A stretch of DNA of 64,000 nucleotides. It comes from Acidihalobacter prosperus. GTDB lineage: Bacteria; Pseudomonadota; Gammaproteobacteria; DSM-5130; Acidihalobacteraceae. The stretch covers positions 231,139 through 295,138 of the forward strand of contig NZ_JQSG02000001.1 of assembly GCF_000754095.2 (NCBI RefSeq). The letters run 5' to 3'. The position numbers were made by a program, and so were the translations under genes. Positions 53,189-61,483 of this stretch are shown piece after piece; within the stretch, counting starts at the first letter, position 1, and the number at the start of each line of letters is the position of its first letter. Under the pieces are notes generated by a model, which was given only the letters and a program-made list of their open reading frames with translations, ran no database searches and was not told where the DNA came from.

Positions 53189-54682
53189 TCAGGTACGCGC
53201 CCAGCCTCGGCAAAGCTCGACGGCCTGACACCAGCGCGCGTGCAGGCGCTCGCGCTCGGCGGACGCCATGCCCGGCTCGAAAACCCTGTCTTCGACCCAG
53301 TTTTCCGCGATCCGGGCGCGATCCATCACTCCGGCGCCCAGGGCCGCCAGGGCCGCGGCGCCCCGCGCCGTGGTTTCGGTGTGCTGAGGCCGGCGCACGG
53401 CGACGCCGAGCATGTCGGCTTGGAACTGCATCAGCCAGTCGTTCACGCAGGCGCCACCGTCGACGCGCAACTCGGCAAGCGGGATGCCGGTGGCCGAGGT
53501 CATCGCGTCGATGGCGTCGCGCGTGCGGTAGGCCATGGCCTCGAGCGCGGCGCGGGCGATGTGCGCGTCGCGGGTGCCGCGGGTCAGGCCGACGATCAGG
53601 CCGCGCGCGTAAGGGTCCCAGAACGGCGCGCCGAGTCCGGTGAGGGCGGGCACGAAGTAGACGTCGCCGTTGTCCGGCACGCTGCGCGCCAGCGCCTCCA
53701 CGCGCGAGGCGTCCGGGATCAGGCCGAGGCCGTCGCGCAGCCACTGCACCGCGGCGCCGGCGACGAAGATCGAGCCTTCCAGCGCGTATTCGGCCGGCGC
53801 GTCACCGAGCTGCCAGGCCACGGTGGCCAGCACGCCGTCCCCCGTCACCGGCCGCTCTCCGGTGTGCATGACCACGAAGGCGCCGGTGCCGTAGGTGTTC
53901 TTGGCCATGCCGGGGGCGAAGCAGGCCTGCCCGAACAGGGCCGCCTGCTGGTCGCCGGCGACACCGGCGATCGGAATCTCGGGGCCGAGGATGGCCGGGG
54001 CCAGGGTGCCGAAATGCCCGGCCGAGGGACGGACCTCGGGCAGGACTGCGGCGGGCACGTCGAGGAGCGCCAGCAGCTCGGCGTCCCAGGCCAGACGGCG
54101 GATGTCGAACATCAGCGTGCGGCTGGCGTTGCTGACGTCGGTGACGTGTGCGCGGCCGCCGGTGAGGCGGTATATCAGCCAGCTGTCCACGGTGCCGAAG
54201 GCGAGCTCGCCGGCCTCCGCGCGACGCCGCAGCGCCGGGTCCTGGTCGAGCAGCCAGCGCAGCTTGGTGCCCGAGAAGTAGGGGTCGAGCAGCAGCCCGG
54301 TGCGCTCGCGGAACAGGGGTTCGTGACCCTCGGCGCGCAGCGCGTCGCACAAATCGGCGGTGCGCCGGTCCTGCCAGACGATGGCCGGGGCGACCGGCTG
54401 GCCGCTGCGGCGGTCCCACAGCAGCGTGGTCTCGCGCTGGTTGGTGATGCCCACGGCGCGAATCCCGGCCGGATCGATGCGCGCCTTGCGCACCGCCTCG
54501 CGCAGGGTGGCGAGCTGGGTGCCCCAGATGACCTCGGGCTCGTGCTCGACCCAGCCGGGCTGAGGGTAGCGCTGCTCGAATTCCTGCTGCGCCTGGGCCA
54601 GCGCGCGGCCGGCAAGGTCGAACACGATGCTGCGACTGCTGGTGGTGCCCTGGTCGAGGGCGAGGAGATAGCCGTTGCTCAT
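53189..54682 (-). CDS. glpK: Glycerol kinase
   Basis: 497 residues. FGGY-kinase landmarks: [19 protein letters not shown] at the N-terminus, [20 protein letters not shown], the catalytic-region [26 protein letters not shown] (ATP/phosphate loop) and [16 protein letters not shown]. It makes sn-glycerol-3-phosphate from glycerol in the cytoplasm. No glpF, glpD or glpR gene flanks it here, so it appears as a single gene in the window. It is convergent with the DUF2058 gene and divergent from dedA. Confidence 0.97.
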   Translation of the reverse strand: MSNGYLLALDQGTTSSRSIVFDLAGRALAQAQQEFEQRYPQPGWVEHEPEVIWGTQLATLREAVRKARIDPAGIRAVGITNQRETTLLWDRRSGQPVAPAIVWQDRRTADLCDALRAEGHEPLFRERTGLLLDPYFSGTKLRWLLDQDPALRRRAEAGELAFGTVDSWLIYRLTGGRAHVTDVSNASRTLMFDIRRLAWDAELLALLDVPAAVLPEVRPSAGHFGTLAPAILGPEIPIAGVAGDQQAALFGQACFAPGMAKNTYGTGAFVVMHTGERPVTGDGVLATVAWQLGDAPAEYALEGSIFVAGAAVQWLRDGLGLIPDASRVEALARSVPDNGDVYFVPALTGLGAPFWDPYARGLIVGLTRGTRDAHIARAALEAMAYRTRDAIDAMTSATGIPLAELRVDGGACVNDWLMQFQADMLGVAVRRPQHTETTARGAAALAALGAGVMDRARIAENWVEDRVFEPGMASAERERLHARWCQAVELCRGWART

Positions 54683-54820
54683 GGCTGCATGCTCCAGGGT
54701 CGGAAAGCGCGGTATGCGTGCGCGAGCCTATCAGGATCGCCGCGGTAAAGCGCGAGCGCCAGGGGACCGCGGGCGGGCGATTGGGTATGATCGGCGACTT
54801 TGCGACGTCTGGACGATTGC

Positions 54821-55432
54821 ATGCTGGAAAAATTCATAGGTCTGCTCTCGGTTTTCGTCATCTCGGCGATTTCCCATCTGGGCTATGCCGGCATCGTGCT
54901 GCTGATGGCGATCGAGAGCGCGTGCATCCCGCTGCCCTCGGAGATCATCCTGCCGTTCTCCGGCTATCTGGTGTATCGCGGCGAGATGAATCTGTGGTGG
55001 GTGTCGCTGGCCGGGGCGATCGGCTGCGTGCTCGGCTCGCTGGTTGCCTACTCTATCGGCCGCTACGGCGGTCGCCAGCTGGTCGAGCGCTACGGGCGCT
55101 ACGTGCTCGTCTCGCGCCACGACCTGGCGCTGGCCGACCGCTGGTTCGCGCGTCATGGCGACATCACCATCTTCGTCGGCCGTCTGCTGCCGGTGGTGCG
55201 TACCTTCATCGCCCTGCCGGCGGGCATCGCCGGCATGGAGATCAAGCGCTTCGTGCTCTACACCTTCGCGGGTTCCTTCCTGTGGAGCCTGGGGCTGGCC
55301 GAACTCGGCGTGAAGCTGGGCGAGAACTGGGATAGCCTCGGGCCGTATTTCCACCGCTTCGACGCCCTGATCGGCGGGCTGCTGATCGTCGGCTTCACGC
55401 TGTATGTGTACCGCCACCTGCGCCAGCGCTGA
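54821..55432 (+). CDS. DedA-family membrane protein
   Basis: 203 residues from the ATG at 54821 (MLEKFIGLLSVFVISAISH); a TTG 21 bp upstream is in frame. The DedA signature is present: IVLLMAIESACIPLPSEIILPFSGYL with the conserved Glu/Pro pair, RYGGRQLVERYGRYV, and GRLLPVVRTFIALPAGIAGM. Four or more membrane segments including re-entrant loops. The family supports lipid/undecaprenyl phosphate flipping and membrane homeostasis. Its stop codon lies inside a bidirectional hairpin shared with the AlkA-like gene. Confidence 0.94.
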   Translation: MLEKFIGLLSVFVISAISHLGYAGIVLLMAIESACIPLPSEIILPFSGYLVYRGEMNLWWVSLAGAIGCVLGSLVAYSIGRYGGRQLVERYGRYVLVSRHDLALADRWFARHGDITIFVGRLLPVVRTFIALPAGIAGMEIKRFVLYTFAGSFLWSLGLAELGVKLGENWDSLGPYFHRFDALIGGLLIVGFTLYVYRHLRQR

Positions 55433-55446
55433 GCCCGCGGCTCAGC
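55428..55446. terminator. Bidirectional hairpin covering two convergent stop codons
   Basis: GCTGAGCC, a 3-nt loop and GGCTCAGC form a perfect 8-bp stem that contains the dedA stop (TGA 55430-55432) and the stop of the AlkA-like gene (55442-55444). It probably serves both transcripts, though no T-run is present. Confidence 0.5.
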
Positions 55447-56017
55447 CGTCGAGGTGCTGCCAGAGATACCAGGCGGCCACCGAGCGATAAGGGGCCCAGG
55501 GCGCGGAGACCGTGCCCAGCTCCATGTCTTCCCCGTACAGCATCCGCGCAGCCCGCCGCAGCCCGGCGTCGCCCAGCGAGATCACGTCGAGCCGCCCCAG
55601 CCCGAAGATCAGGAACATCTCGGCGGTCCAGCGGCCGACGCCGGGCAGGGCGGTGAGCCGTTCCAGCGCCGCTGCGTCGGGCAGCGCCGCCAGTCCGGCG
55701 AAATCCAGCGTGCCGTCGAGCTGGGCCTGCGCGAGGGCCTGCAGGTAGCGCGTCTTGGCGCCGGAAAGCCCCACAGCGCGCAGGTCGCCGGCATCGACCC
55801 CGGCGAGTGCGGCGGGCGAGGGCGGTCCGCCGAGCAGGGCCTCCAGACGGGCGCGGATGGTCCCGGCGGCGCGGGTCGAGAGCTGCTGTCCGACGATGCT
55901 GGTGCACAGCGTGACGAAGGGGGCGTCGCGCGGGCGCAGTCGGCAGGGGCCGATCGCGGCCAGTACGCGGGCCATCACCGGGTCGGCTGCGGCCAGATGG
56001 GCCTCGGCGAGCCGCAG
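55442..56017 (-). CDS. AlkA-like DNA-3-methyladenine glycosylase II
   Basis: The conserved part is ~190 residues: LCTSIVGQQLSTRAAGTIRARLEAL, the helix-hairpin-helix LTALPGVGRWTAEMFLIFGLG and the catalytic Asp of RLDVISLGDAGLRRA. These match the HhH-GPD superfamily, AlkA branch, which excises alkylated bases. No ATG is available at the expected N-terminus. The coordinate uses a CTG at 56017, which retains the conserved AEAHLAAADPVMARV helix; a GTG/ATG pair at 55978/55975 is the shorter alternative. The N-terminal TBP-like domain of E. coli AlkA is absent. It overlaps no neighbour and lies 100 bp from the divergent PLD gene. Confidence 0.82.
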   Translation of the reverse strand: MRLAEAHLAAADPVMARVLAAIGPCRLRPRDAPFVTLCTSIVGQQLSTRAAGTIRARLEALLGGPPSPAALAGVDAGDLRAVGLSGAKTRYLQALAQAQLDGTLDFAGLAALPDAAALERLTALPGVGRWTAEMFLIFGLGRLDVISLGDAGLRRAARMLYGEDMELGTVSAPWAPYRSVAAWYLWQHLDG

Positions 56018-56116
56018 GGCGTGGTTCCGGTCGGGCGTGTGGGCGTCGATGGGAGGCTCCCGGACGGCGGTGGGTTCGCGGCGTACAATGCCGCACCCCC
56101 CACAGGCGTGTCGAGC

Positions 56117-57007
56117 ATGCTCTACATCGAACCCCAGGCCGGCGTGCAGCCGGTGGTCCAGCTGATCGAGTCGGCCCGCCGCTCGGTCGACCTCAACGTC
56201 TACATGATCACCGATCGCCGCGTACTCGCGGCGTTGCGCGCGGACCGCGACCGCGGGGTGCGCGTGCGCGTGATCATTCAGGAACATCCCTACCGTGCGC
56301 AGCGGCGCTTCGTGGCACGGGAGCGCCGCGAGCTCGCCGATGCGGGCGTAGCCCAGCGCTACGCGCCACGGCGCTTCGAGGGGCGGTACGTGTTCGACCA
56401 TGCCAAATACATCGTGGTCGACAATGGTCGGCGCTATCTCGTCGGCACCGCCAATTTCACCTACTCGGCGTTCCGCCGGAACCGCGAGTACCTGTGGATC
56501 GGCGACGACCGACGCACCGGCGCGGCGTTGGATGCGGTGTTCGACGACGACTGGCGCGGGCGACATCTGCGGCGTCCGTTGCCGCCGCCGCTGATCGCTT
56601 CGCCGGGCAGCGCCCGCGCGCTTGCGGCGGTGATTCGCCAGCCGGGGCCGGTTGAGATCGAGAGCGAGGAGTTCGGCGACGTGGCGGCCATCGAACGGGC
56701 GGTTCGCGCCAAGCGCGGCGACATCCGCATCCTCGTGCCGGCGCGCGAATCGCGGCACGATCTCCGGGTGCTGGCGGGGCTCGAACGGGAGGGCGCGCGG
56801 GTGCGCCTGCTGCGCCGCCCCTATCTGCACGCCAAGCTGATCCTCGGACGCGGCGAGGCCTTCATCGGTTCGCAGAACTTCAGCGAATCCAGCCTTTACC
56901 GCAACCGCGAGATCGGCCTCGTGCTGCACGGTCCCGCGCTGGCGCGGCTGGCCGCGCGCTTCGACCGGGACTGGGACCGTGGTCGTCCCCTCGGCGGGCG
57001 TTACTGA
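56117..57007 (+). CDS. Phospholipase D-like (HKD) nuclease/phosphodiesterase
   Basis: 296 residues from the ATG at 56117. Two PLD repeats are present. The first motif DHAKYIVVDNGRRYLVGTANF has HxK-x4-D followed by GTANFT. The second, LHAKLILGRGEAFIGSQNFSESS, has HxK and GSQNFS but Gly at the Asp position. There is no signal peptide, so it is cytoplasmic and more likely a nuclease or nucleic-acid phosphodiesterase than a lipid enzyme. It is flanked by an AlkA-like glycosylase and Lhr (5 bp between the stops, convergent), which suggests DNA or RNA repair; this is inference. Confidence 0.87.
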   Translation: MLYIEPQAGVQPVVQLIESARRSVDLNVYMITDRRVLAALRADRDRGVRVRVIIQEHPYRAQRRFVARERRELADAGVAQRYAPRRFEGRYVFDHAKYIVVDNGRRYLVGTANFTYSAFRRNREYLWIGDDRRTGAALDAVFDDDWRGRHLRRPLPPPLIASPGSARALAAVIRQPGPVEIESEEFGDVAAIERAVRAKRGDIRILVPARESRHDLRVLAGLEREGARVRLLRRPYLHAKLILGRGEAFIGSQNFSESSLYRNREIGLVLHGPALARLAARFDRDWDRGRPLGGRY

Positions 57008-57012
57008 GGTTT

Positions 57013-60000
57013 TTATACGGGGCGCTGCGGTGGCGGATGATAGGCCGCCGGGTGCGGCCGTCTGAGCAGCCGGTGGCGCAAGGCCGCGGCCTCGTCGGGC
57101 GTGGCCGCGGCAAGCAGTTTCAGGTCCTGCCCGGCGCTGGCGGCCGCCGGCACGCCGTCGCGGTACAGCAGGCGATGGCCGGACAGCGGCGGCACGCGCT
57201 CGCCCGGCGTGACGATGCCGGTGAGGTTGAGCGGGTCCGCCGCGGCGAGCACGACGTATTCCGCCCCGGCCGGCCGCCGGCGCACCTCGCGCAGCGCGGC
57301 GACCGCCTCCGGCAGGGCGTACTGCTCGCCGGCGAAGCCCTCGACGAAACGCCCGCCGCGCAACTCGCCGCGCGCCTCCAGCCGGCGGAACACGTAGAGC
57401 AGCGTGCGCCAGTCAGGCAGCCCCTGTTCGCGCTCCAGCAGCTTGCGAAACACCACGCCGTAGCGGCGCAGCAGCGTGCGCGCGATGTGCTCGGCATGAG
57501 CCTGGGCGTCGCGCTCGGCGGGCGGTCGCGTGCGCAGCAGCGACCAGCGTCCCGCCGCGGCCAGCGGCGCGACCGCTTCGGCGCGGCGCGTATGCCGCCG
57601 CTGGCCGCGACGCGGCGCGATCAGCGCGCGCAGGCCCTGGAAGCCGTCGGCGGTGGCGAGCCCCGCGGCGACCAGTTCGCCCAGCGCCTCCTCCAGCTGG
57701 CTGCGCAGGAGTCCGCAGTCGGCGAGCAGGTCTTCGTAGAAGCTGGCGCCTGCGGCGGCGAGCTGCGCGTGCACGGCGCGCGCCGGGCTGGACAGGCCGG
57801 CGAGGCGGTCCTCGGGCCAGGCGGCACCGGCCTGCCAGGCGGCGAGGCCGGCGCGCGAGAGCAGGGCGAGCGGCGTGGTCTTGACTGCGGGCTTGCGCCG
57901 ACGGCCGGCGCGGTCCGCCCCCGCCGGGGGCTGCAGGCGCAGCCAGGCGAGATGGCCGCTGCGGCAGAGTTCGTCGAGTTCGCCCGGCCAGTAGGGCTGG
58001 ATGCGCGCCGGCAGCACCTCGGCCTCCCAGCTCGCCGCCGGCAGGTTCAGACCCTCGAGCTGGGCCAGGCTGCGCTGCAGCGCGGCCACGCCGGTGCCGG
58101 GTTCGTCCAGACCCTGCCAGTGGAACAGGAAACGCATGAAGTCGGCCGGACTCACGGGCTCGATCTCGCGGCGCAGGCGATTGAGCGTGTCGCGGTGGAT
58201 GCGCGCGAGCAGGCCGCGTTCGCACCATTGCTCCCCGGCAAGCCCGGGGTCGAAGCGCCCGCGCAGCACGAAGCCCTCGGCTTCCAGCGCGGCGAGCGCG
58301 GCCTCGACCCCGGGTTGCGGCAGCGAGAGCGGCGCGGCGAGTCCGGCGGCGGTTACCGGGCCGAGGCCTTCGAGGCGGCTGCGCACGAGTTCGCGCAGGG
58401 CCTCGTCGGAGTCGGCGAAACGCTCGTCGCCGGCCGGCTCGATCGGCGGGTTCGGTTCCGCCTCTGGCAATACCCTGCGCCAGCCATGCAGGCGCTCGGC
58501 CGCGATCCACAGCGGGCCGGCAGGCGCCGCAAGCACGGTGGCGCGGCGGGCACGGATCAGGGCGTCGAGATGGGGGCGCCAGGCGGGCTCGCATTCGCCT
58601 TCCGCGAGCGCGCCGAGGATCAGCAGGGCGTCGTGCAGCTCGTCGGCGTCGCGGATCGACGGCCAGGCCTCGGCGCGGACGCGCGCGGTGGCGGCGGGGT
58701 CCAGCTGCCCGATCTCGGCGGCCTCGGCCGGGTCGAGGTGTCGGCGCTGCTGCACGGCGAGCACGCGCCGTTCCTCGGCGGGGGCGTCGTCGAGGAAGGC
58801 GTAGGGGCGCGCGTTGAGGATTTCCAGCGCCAGCGGCGAGGGCGTGGTGGTTTCGCGCGGCACGACCTCGACCGTGCCGGCCTCGATGTCGGCGAGCAGC
58901 CGGCGCAGTCCGTCGATATCCATCAGTTCGTGCAGGCAGTCGTAAAGCGTCTGCGCGACCAGCGGATGCTCGGGCACCGCGCGCTCGCCGGCGAGGTTCT
59001 CGGCGCAGGCGAGCTGGTCGGGAAAGACCACCGCGATCAGATCCTCGGCGTCGCCGCGCTGGAACTGCGGCGGCCGGCGTCGTCCGGCGTGGTTGCGCGG
59101 CACGGCCAGCGCGGTGTTGGCCACCCAGCGCCAGCGCGTGCCGAACATGGGTGCGGTGAGCAGCGCCTGGACGAGCACGTCCTCGGCGGTGGCGGCCTTG
59201 AGATAGCGGGCGGGCTCGTCGAGCGGGAAGCTGTGCGTCGGGCCGAGCGAGAGCACGATGCTGTCCTCGCCGGCGGCGGCCTGCAGCTCGAAGTTGAAGC
59301 GGCGGCAGAAGCGCTTGCGCAGGGCGAGGCCCCAGGCGCGGTTGAGGCGCGAGCCGTAGGGCGAGTGGATCACGAGATGCTGGTCGCCGAGCTCGTCGAA
59401 GAAGCGCTCGAACACCACCTGCGACTGGGTGGGCAGCAGGCCGAGCGCGGCGCGGCCGGCGGCGAGGTAGGCGACCAGTTGCTCGGCTGCGGCTGGGGGC
59501 AGGCCGAGCGGGCCGGCGGCTTCCCGCAGCGCGGCGTCGGTGCCCTGCGCGAGCAGGGCGTCGAAATCCGCGCGCAGGGCGGACACGGCCTGCGACAGCT
59601 CGTCGCTGCGCCCGGGCGCCTCGCCGAACCAGAAGGGGATGTTCGGCGGCTGGCCGTGGGCGTCTTCCACGAACACGCGCCCCTGCTCGATCTTGAGCAT
59701 GCGGTAGGCGGTATTGCCGAGCTGGAAGACGTCGCCGGACAGGCTTTCGAAGGCGAAGTCCTCGTTCACCGTGCCGATGAACAGGCCCTCGGGCTGCAGG
59801 ATGACCTGATAGTCGAACTGGTCGGGGATGGCGCCGCCGTTGGTCAGGGCGACGAGGCGCGCGCCGCGCCGCGCGCGCAGCATGCCGTGGACCGCATCGC
59901 GGTGCAGATAGGCGCCGCGCCGGCCGCGGCGGGTGTGGAAGCCCTCGGCGAGCATGCGCACCACGGCGTCGAAGTCCGCGCGGGCGAGGTCTCGGTAGGG

Positions 60001-61302
60001 CCACGCGCGGACGCAGGCGCGGTAGAGCGCGTCCTCCTCCCAGTCGCGCGCCGCGACCTCGGCGACGATCTGCTGCGCGAGCACGTCCAGCGGGTGCGCG
60101 GGCACCGGGATGCGGTCGAGTTCGTCGCGGGCGACCGCGCGCAGGAGGGCGGCGCACTCGACCAGATCGTCGCGCGAGAGCGGAAACAGCCGCCCCTTGG
60201 GCAGGGCGCCGAGGCGGTGCCCGGAACGGCCGACGCGCTGCAGCAGGGTGGCGATGGCGTGCGGCGAGCCGAGCTGGCAGACGAGGTCCACGTCGCCGAT
60301 GTCGATGCCGAGCTCCAGCGAGGCGGTGGCCACCAGCGCGCGCAGTTCGCCGCGCTTGAGGCGCTGCTCCGCGTCCAGCCGGTGCTCGCGCGCGAGGCTG
60401 CCGTGGTGCGCGGTGACGGCGGCCTCGCCGAGACGCTCGCTGAGTGCCGCGGCGGCGCGCTCGGCCAGGCGGCGCGTGTTGACGAAGATGAGCGTGGTGC
60501 GGTGATCCTCGATCAGGGCGGTGAGGCGATCGTAGATCTCGGTCCAGACCTCGTTGGCCATGACCGCCTCGAGCGGCGAGCCGGGCAGTTCCAGCGCGAG
60601 ATCGCGGGCGCGCACGTGGCCGGTGTCGACGATCAGGCAGTCGCCGTCGCCGCCGGTGAGGTAGCGCGCCATGTCCTCGATGGGCTTCTGCGTCGCCGAC
60701 AGGCCGATGCGCACCGGCGGCTGCGGGGTCAGCGCGGCCAGCCGTTCCAGCGAGAGGGTGAGGTGGGCGCCGCGCTTGTTGCCGGCCAGGGCGTGGATTT
60801 CGTCGACGATCACGCTCTCCACGGTGGCGAGCATGCGCCGCCCCGAGCTCGAGGTGAGCAGCAGATAGAGCGATTCGGGGGTGGTCACCAGGATGTGCGG
60901 CGGGCGCCGCTTCATCGCCTCGCGCTCGCCCGGCGGCGTGTCGCCGCTGCGCACCGCGGCGCGGATGGGCACGTCGTGCACGCCGCTTTCGAGCAGCGCG
61001 TCGCGGATGCCGTTGAGCGGCAGTTCGAGGTTCTTGTGGACGTCGTTCGACAGCGCCTTGAGCGGCGAGACGTAGAGCACGCGCGTCTCGTCCGGCAGCG
61101 GCGCCTCCAGCCCGGCGCGGACCAGCGCGTCGCTGGCGGCGAGGAAGGCGGCGAGGGTCTTGCCGGAGCCCGTCGGCGCCGCGATCAGGGTTGGCCGGCC
61201 GGAGCGGATCGCGGGCCAGGCGAGCGCCTGCGCCGGCGAGGGCGCGTCGAACTGCCCGCCGAACCAGCGGGCTACCGCGGGATGGAATGCGGACAGGCTC
61301 AT
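57013..61302 (-). CDS. lhr: Lhr-family ATP-dependent helicase
   Basis: 1429 residues from the ATG at 61302; the longer frame upstream is not conserved. Superfamily 2 core: Walker A APTGSGKTL (42-50), VLYVSPLKALSNDVHKNL, VIVDEIHAL (165-172), GLSATQKP, and motif VI LQRVGRSGHRLGALPKGR. The winged-helix and Lhr-core β domain and a long C-terminal half complete the bacterial full-length Lhr. Lhr translocates 3'-5' on DNA and unwinds RNA:DNA hybrids; the C-terminal region may carry the associated glycosylase-like activity. In some genomes Lhr is linked to repair nucleases; here it is adjacent to a PLD protein and an AlkA-like enzyme. Confidence 0.95.
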   Translation of the reverse strand: MSLSAFHPAVARWFGGQFDAPSPAQALAWPAIRSGRPTLIAAPTGSGKTLAAFLAASDALVRAGLEAPLPDETRVLYVSPLKALSNDVHKNLELPLNGIRDALLESGVHDVPIRAAVRSGDTPPGEREAMKRRPPHILVTTPESLYLLLTSSSGRRMLATVESVIVDEIHALAGNKRGAHLTLSLERLAALTPQPPVRIGLSATQKPIEDMARYLTGGDGDCLIVDTGHVRARDLALELPGSPLEAVMANEVWTEIYDRLTALIEDHRTTLIFVNTRRLAERAAAALSERLGEAAVTAHHGSLAREHRLDAEQRLKRGELRALVATASLELGIDIGDVDLVCQLGSPHAIATLLQRVGRSGHRLGALPKGRLFPLSRDDLVECAALLRAVARDELDRIPVPAHPLDVLAQQIVAEVAARDWEEDALYRACVRAWPYRDLARADFDAVVRMLAEGFHTRRGRRGAYLHRDAVHGMLRARRGARLVALTNGGAIPDQFDYQVILQPEGLFIGTVNEDFAFESLSGDVFQLGNTAYRMLKIEQGRVFVEDAHGQPPNIPFWFGEAPGRSDELSQAVSALRADFDALLAQGTDAALREAAGPLGLPPAAAEQLVAYLAAGRAALGLLPTQSQVVFERFFDELGDQHLVIHSPYGSRLNRAWGLALRKRFCRRFNFELQAAAGEDSIVLSLGPTHSFPLDEPARYLKAATAEDVLVQALLTAPMFGTRWRWVANTALAVPRNHAGRRRPPQFQRGDAEDLIAVVFPDQLACAENLAGERAVPEHPLVAQTLYDCLHELMDIDGLRRLLADIEAGTVEVVPRETTTPSPLALEILNARPYAFLDDAPAEERRVLAVQQRRHLDPAEAAEIGQLDPAATARVRAEAWPSIRDADELHDALLILGALAEGECEPAWRPHLDALIRARRATVLAAPAGPLWIAAERLHGWRRVLPEAEPNPPIEPAGDERFADSDEALRELVRSRLEGLGPVTAAGLAAPLSLPQPGVEAALAALEAEGFVLRGRFDPGLAGEQWCERGLLARIHRDTLNRLRREIEPVSPADFMRFLFHWQGLDEPGTGVAALQRSLAQLEGLNLPAASWEAEVLPARIQPYWPGELDELCRSGHLAWLRLQPPAGADRAGRRRKPAVKTTPLALLSRAGLAAWQAGAAWPEDRLAGLSSPARAVHAQLAAAGASFYEDLLADCGLLRSQLEEALGELVAAGLATADGFQGLRALIAPRRGQRRHTRRAEAVAPLAAAGRWSLLRTRPPAERDAQAHAEHIARTLLRRYGVVFRKLLEREQGLPDWRTLLYVFRRLEARGELRGGRFVEGFAGEQYALPEAVAALREVRRRPAGAEYVVLAAADPLNLTGIVTPGERVPPLSGHRLLYRDGVPAAASAGQDLKLLAAATPDEAAALRHRLLRRPHPAAYHPPPQRPV

Positions 61303-61483
61303 GATCCGATTCTGGCAACGCGCGCGGCGGGCGTCCAGCGGATGCTGGCGCGCGGGAGAGGCGATGCTACACTGATTTTGGGCGCCGGCGATACATACCA
61401 CATGTCGTGCACCCGAGGCGGTTGACGGGATACCCGCAGTGCCGCCAGGGCCGGGGGGCTCGATGCACAGGGAGGTGTAGCCC

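Noticed and set aside
53240..54748. Long + strand frame opposite glpK
   Set aside because: Antisense shadow of glpK with no domain; the glycerol kinase frame is complete.
57413..61318. Second long minus-strand frame over lhr
   Set aside because: Arg/Ala/Pro-rich out-of-frame reading of lhr without any motif.
57037..61425. A 1462-codon open frame on the + strand opposite lhr
   Set aside because: It is the antisense shadow of the high-GC lhr gene: it has no recognisable domain, a composition of Ala/Gly/Arg/Gln/Glu runs and no ribosome-binding site, whereas the minus strand encodes an intact helicase.
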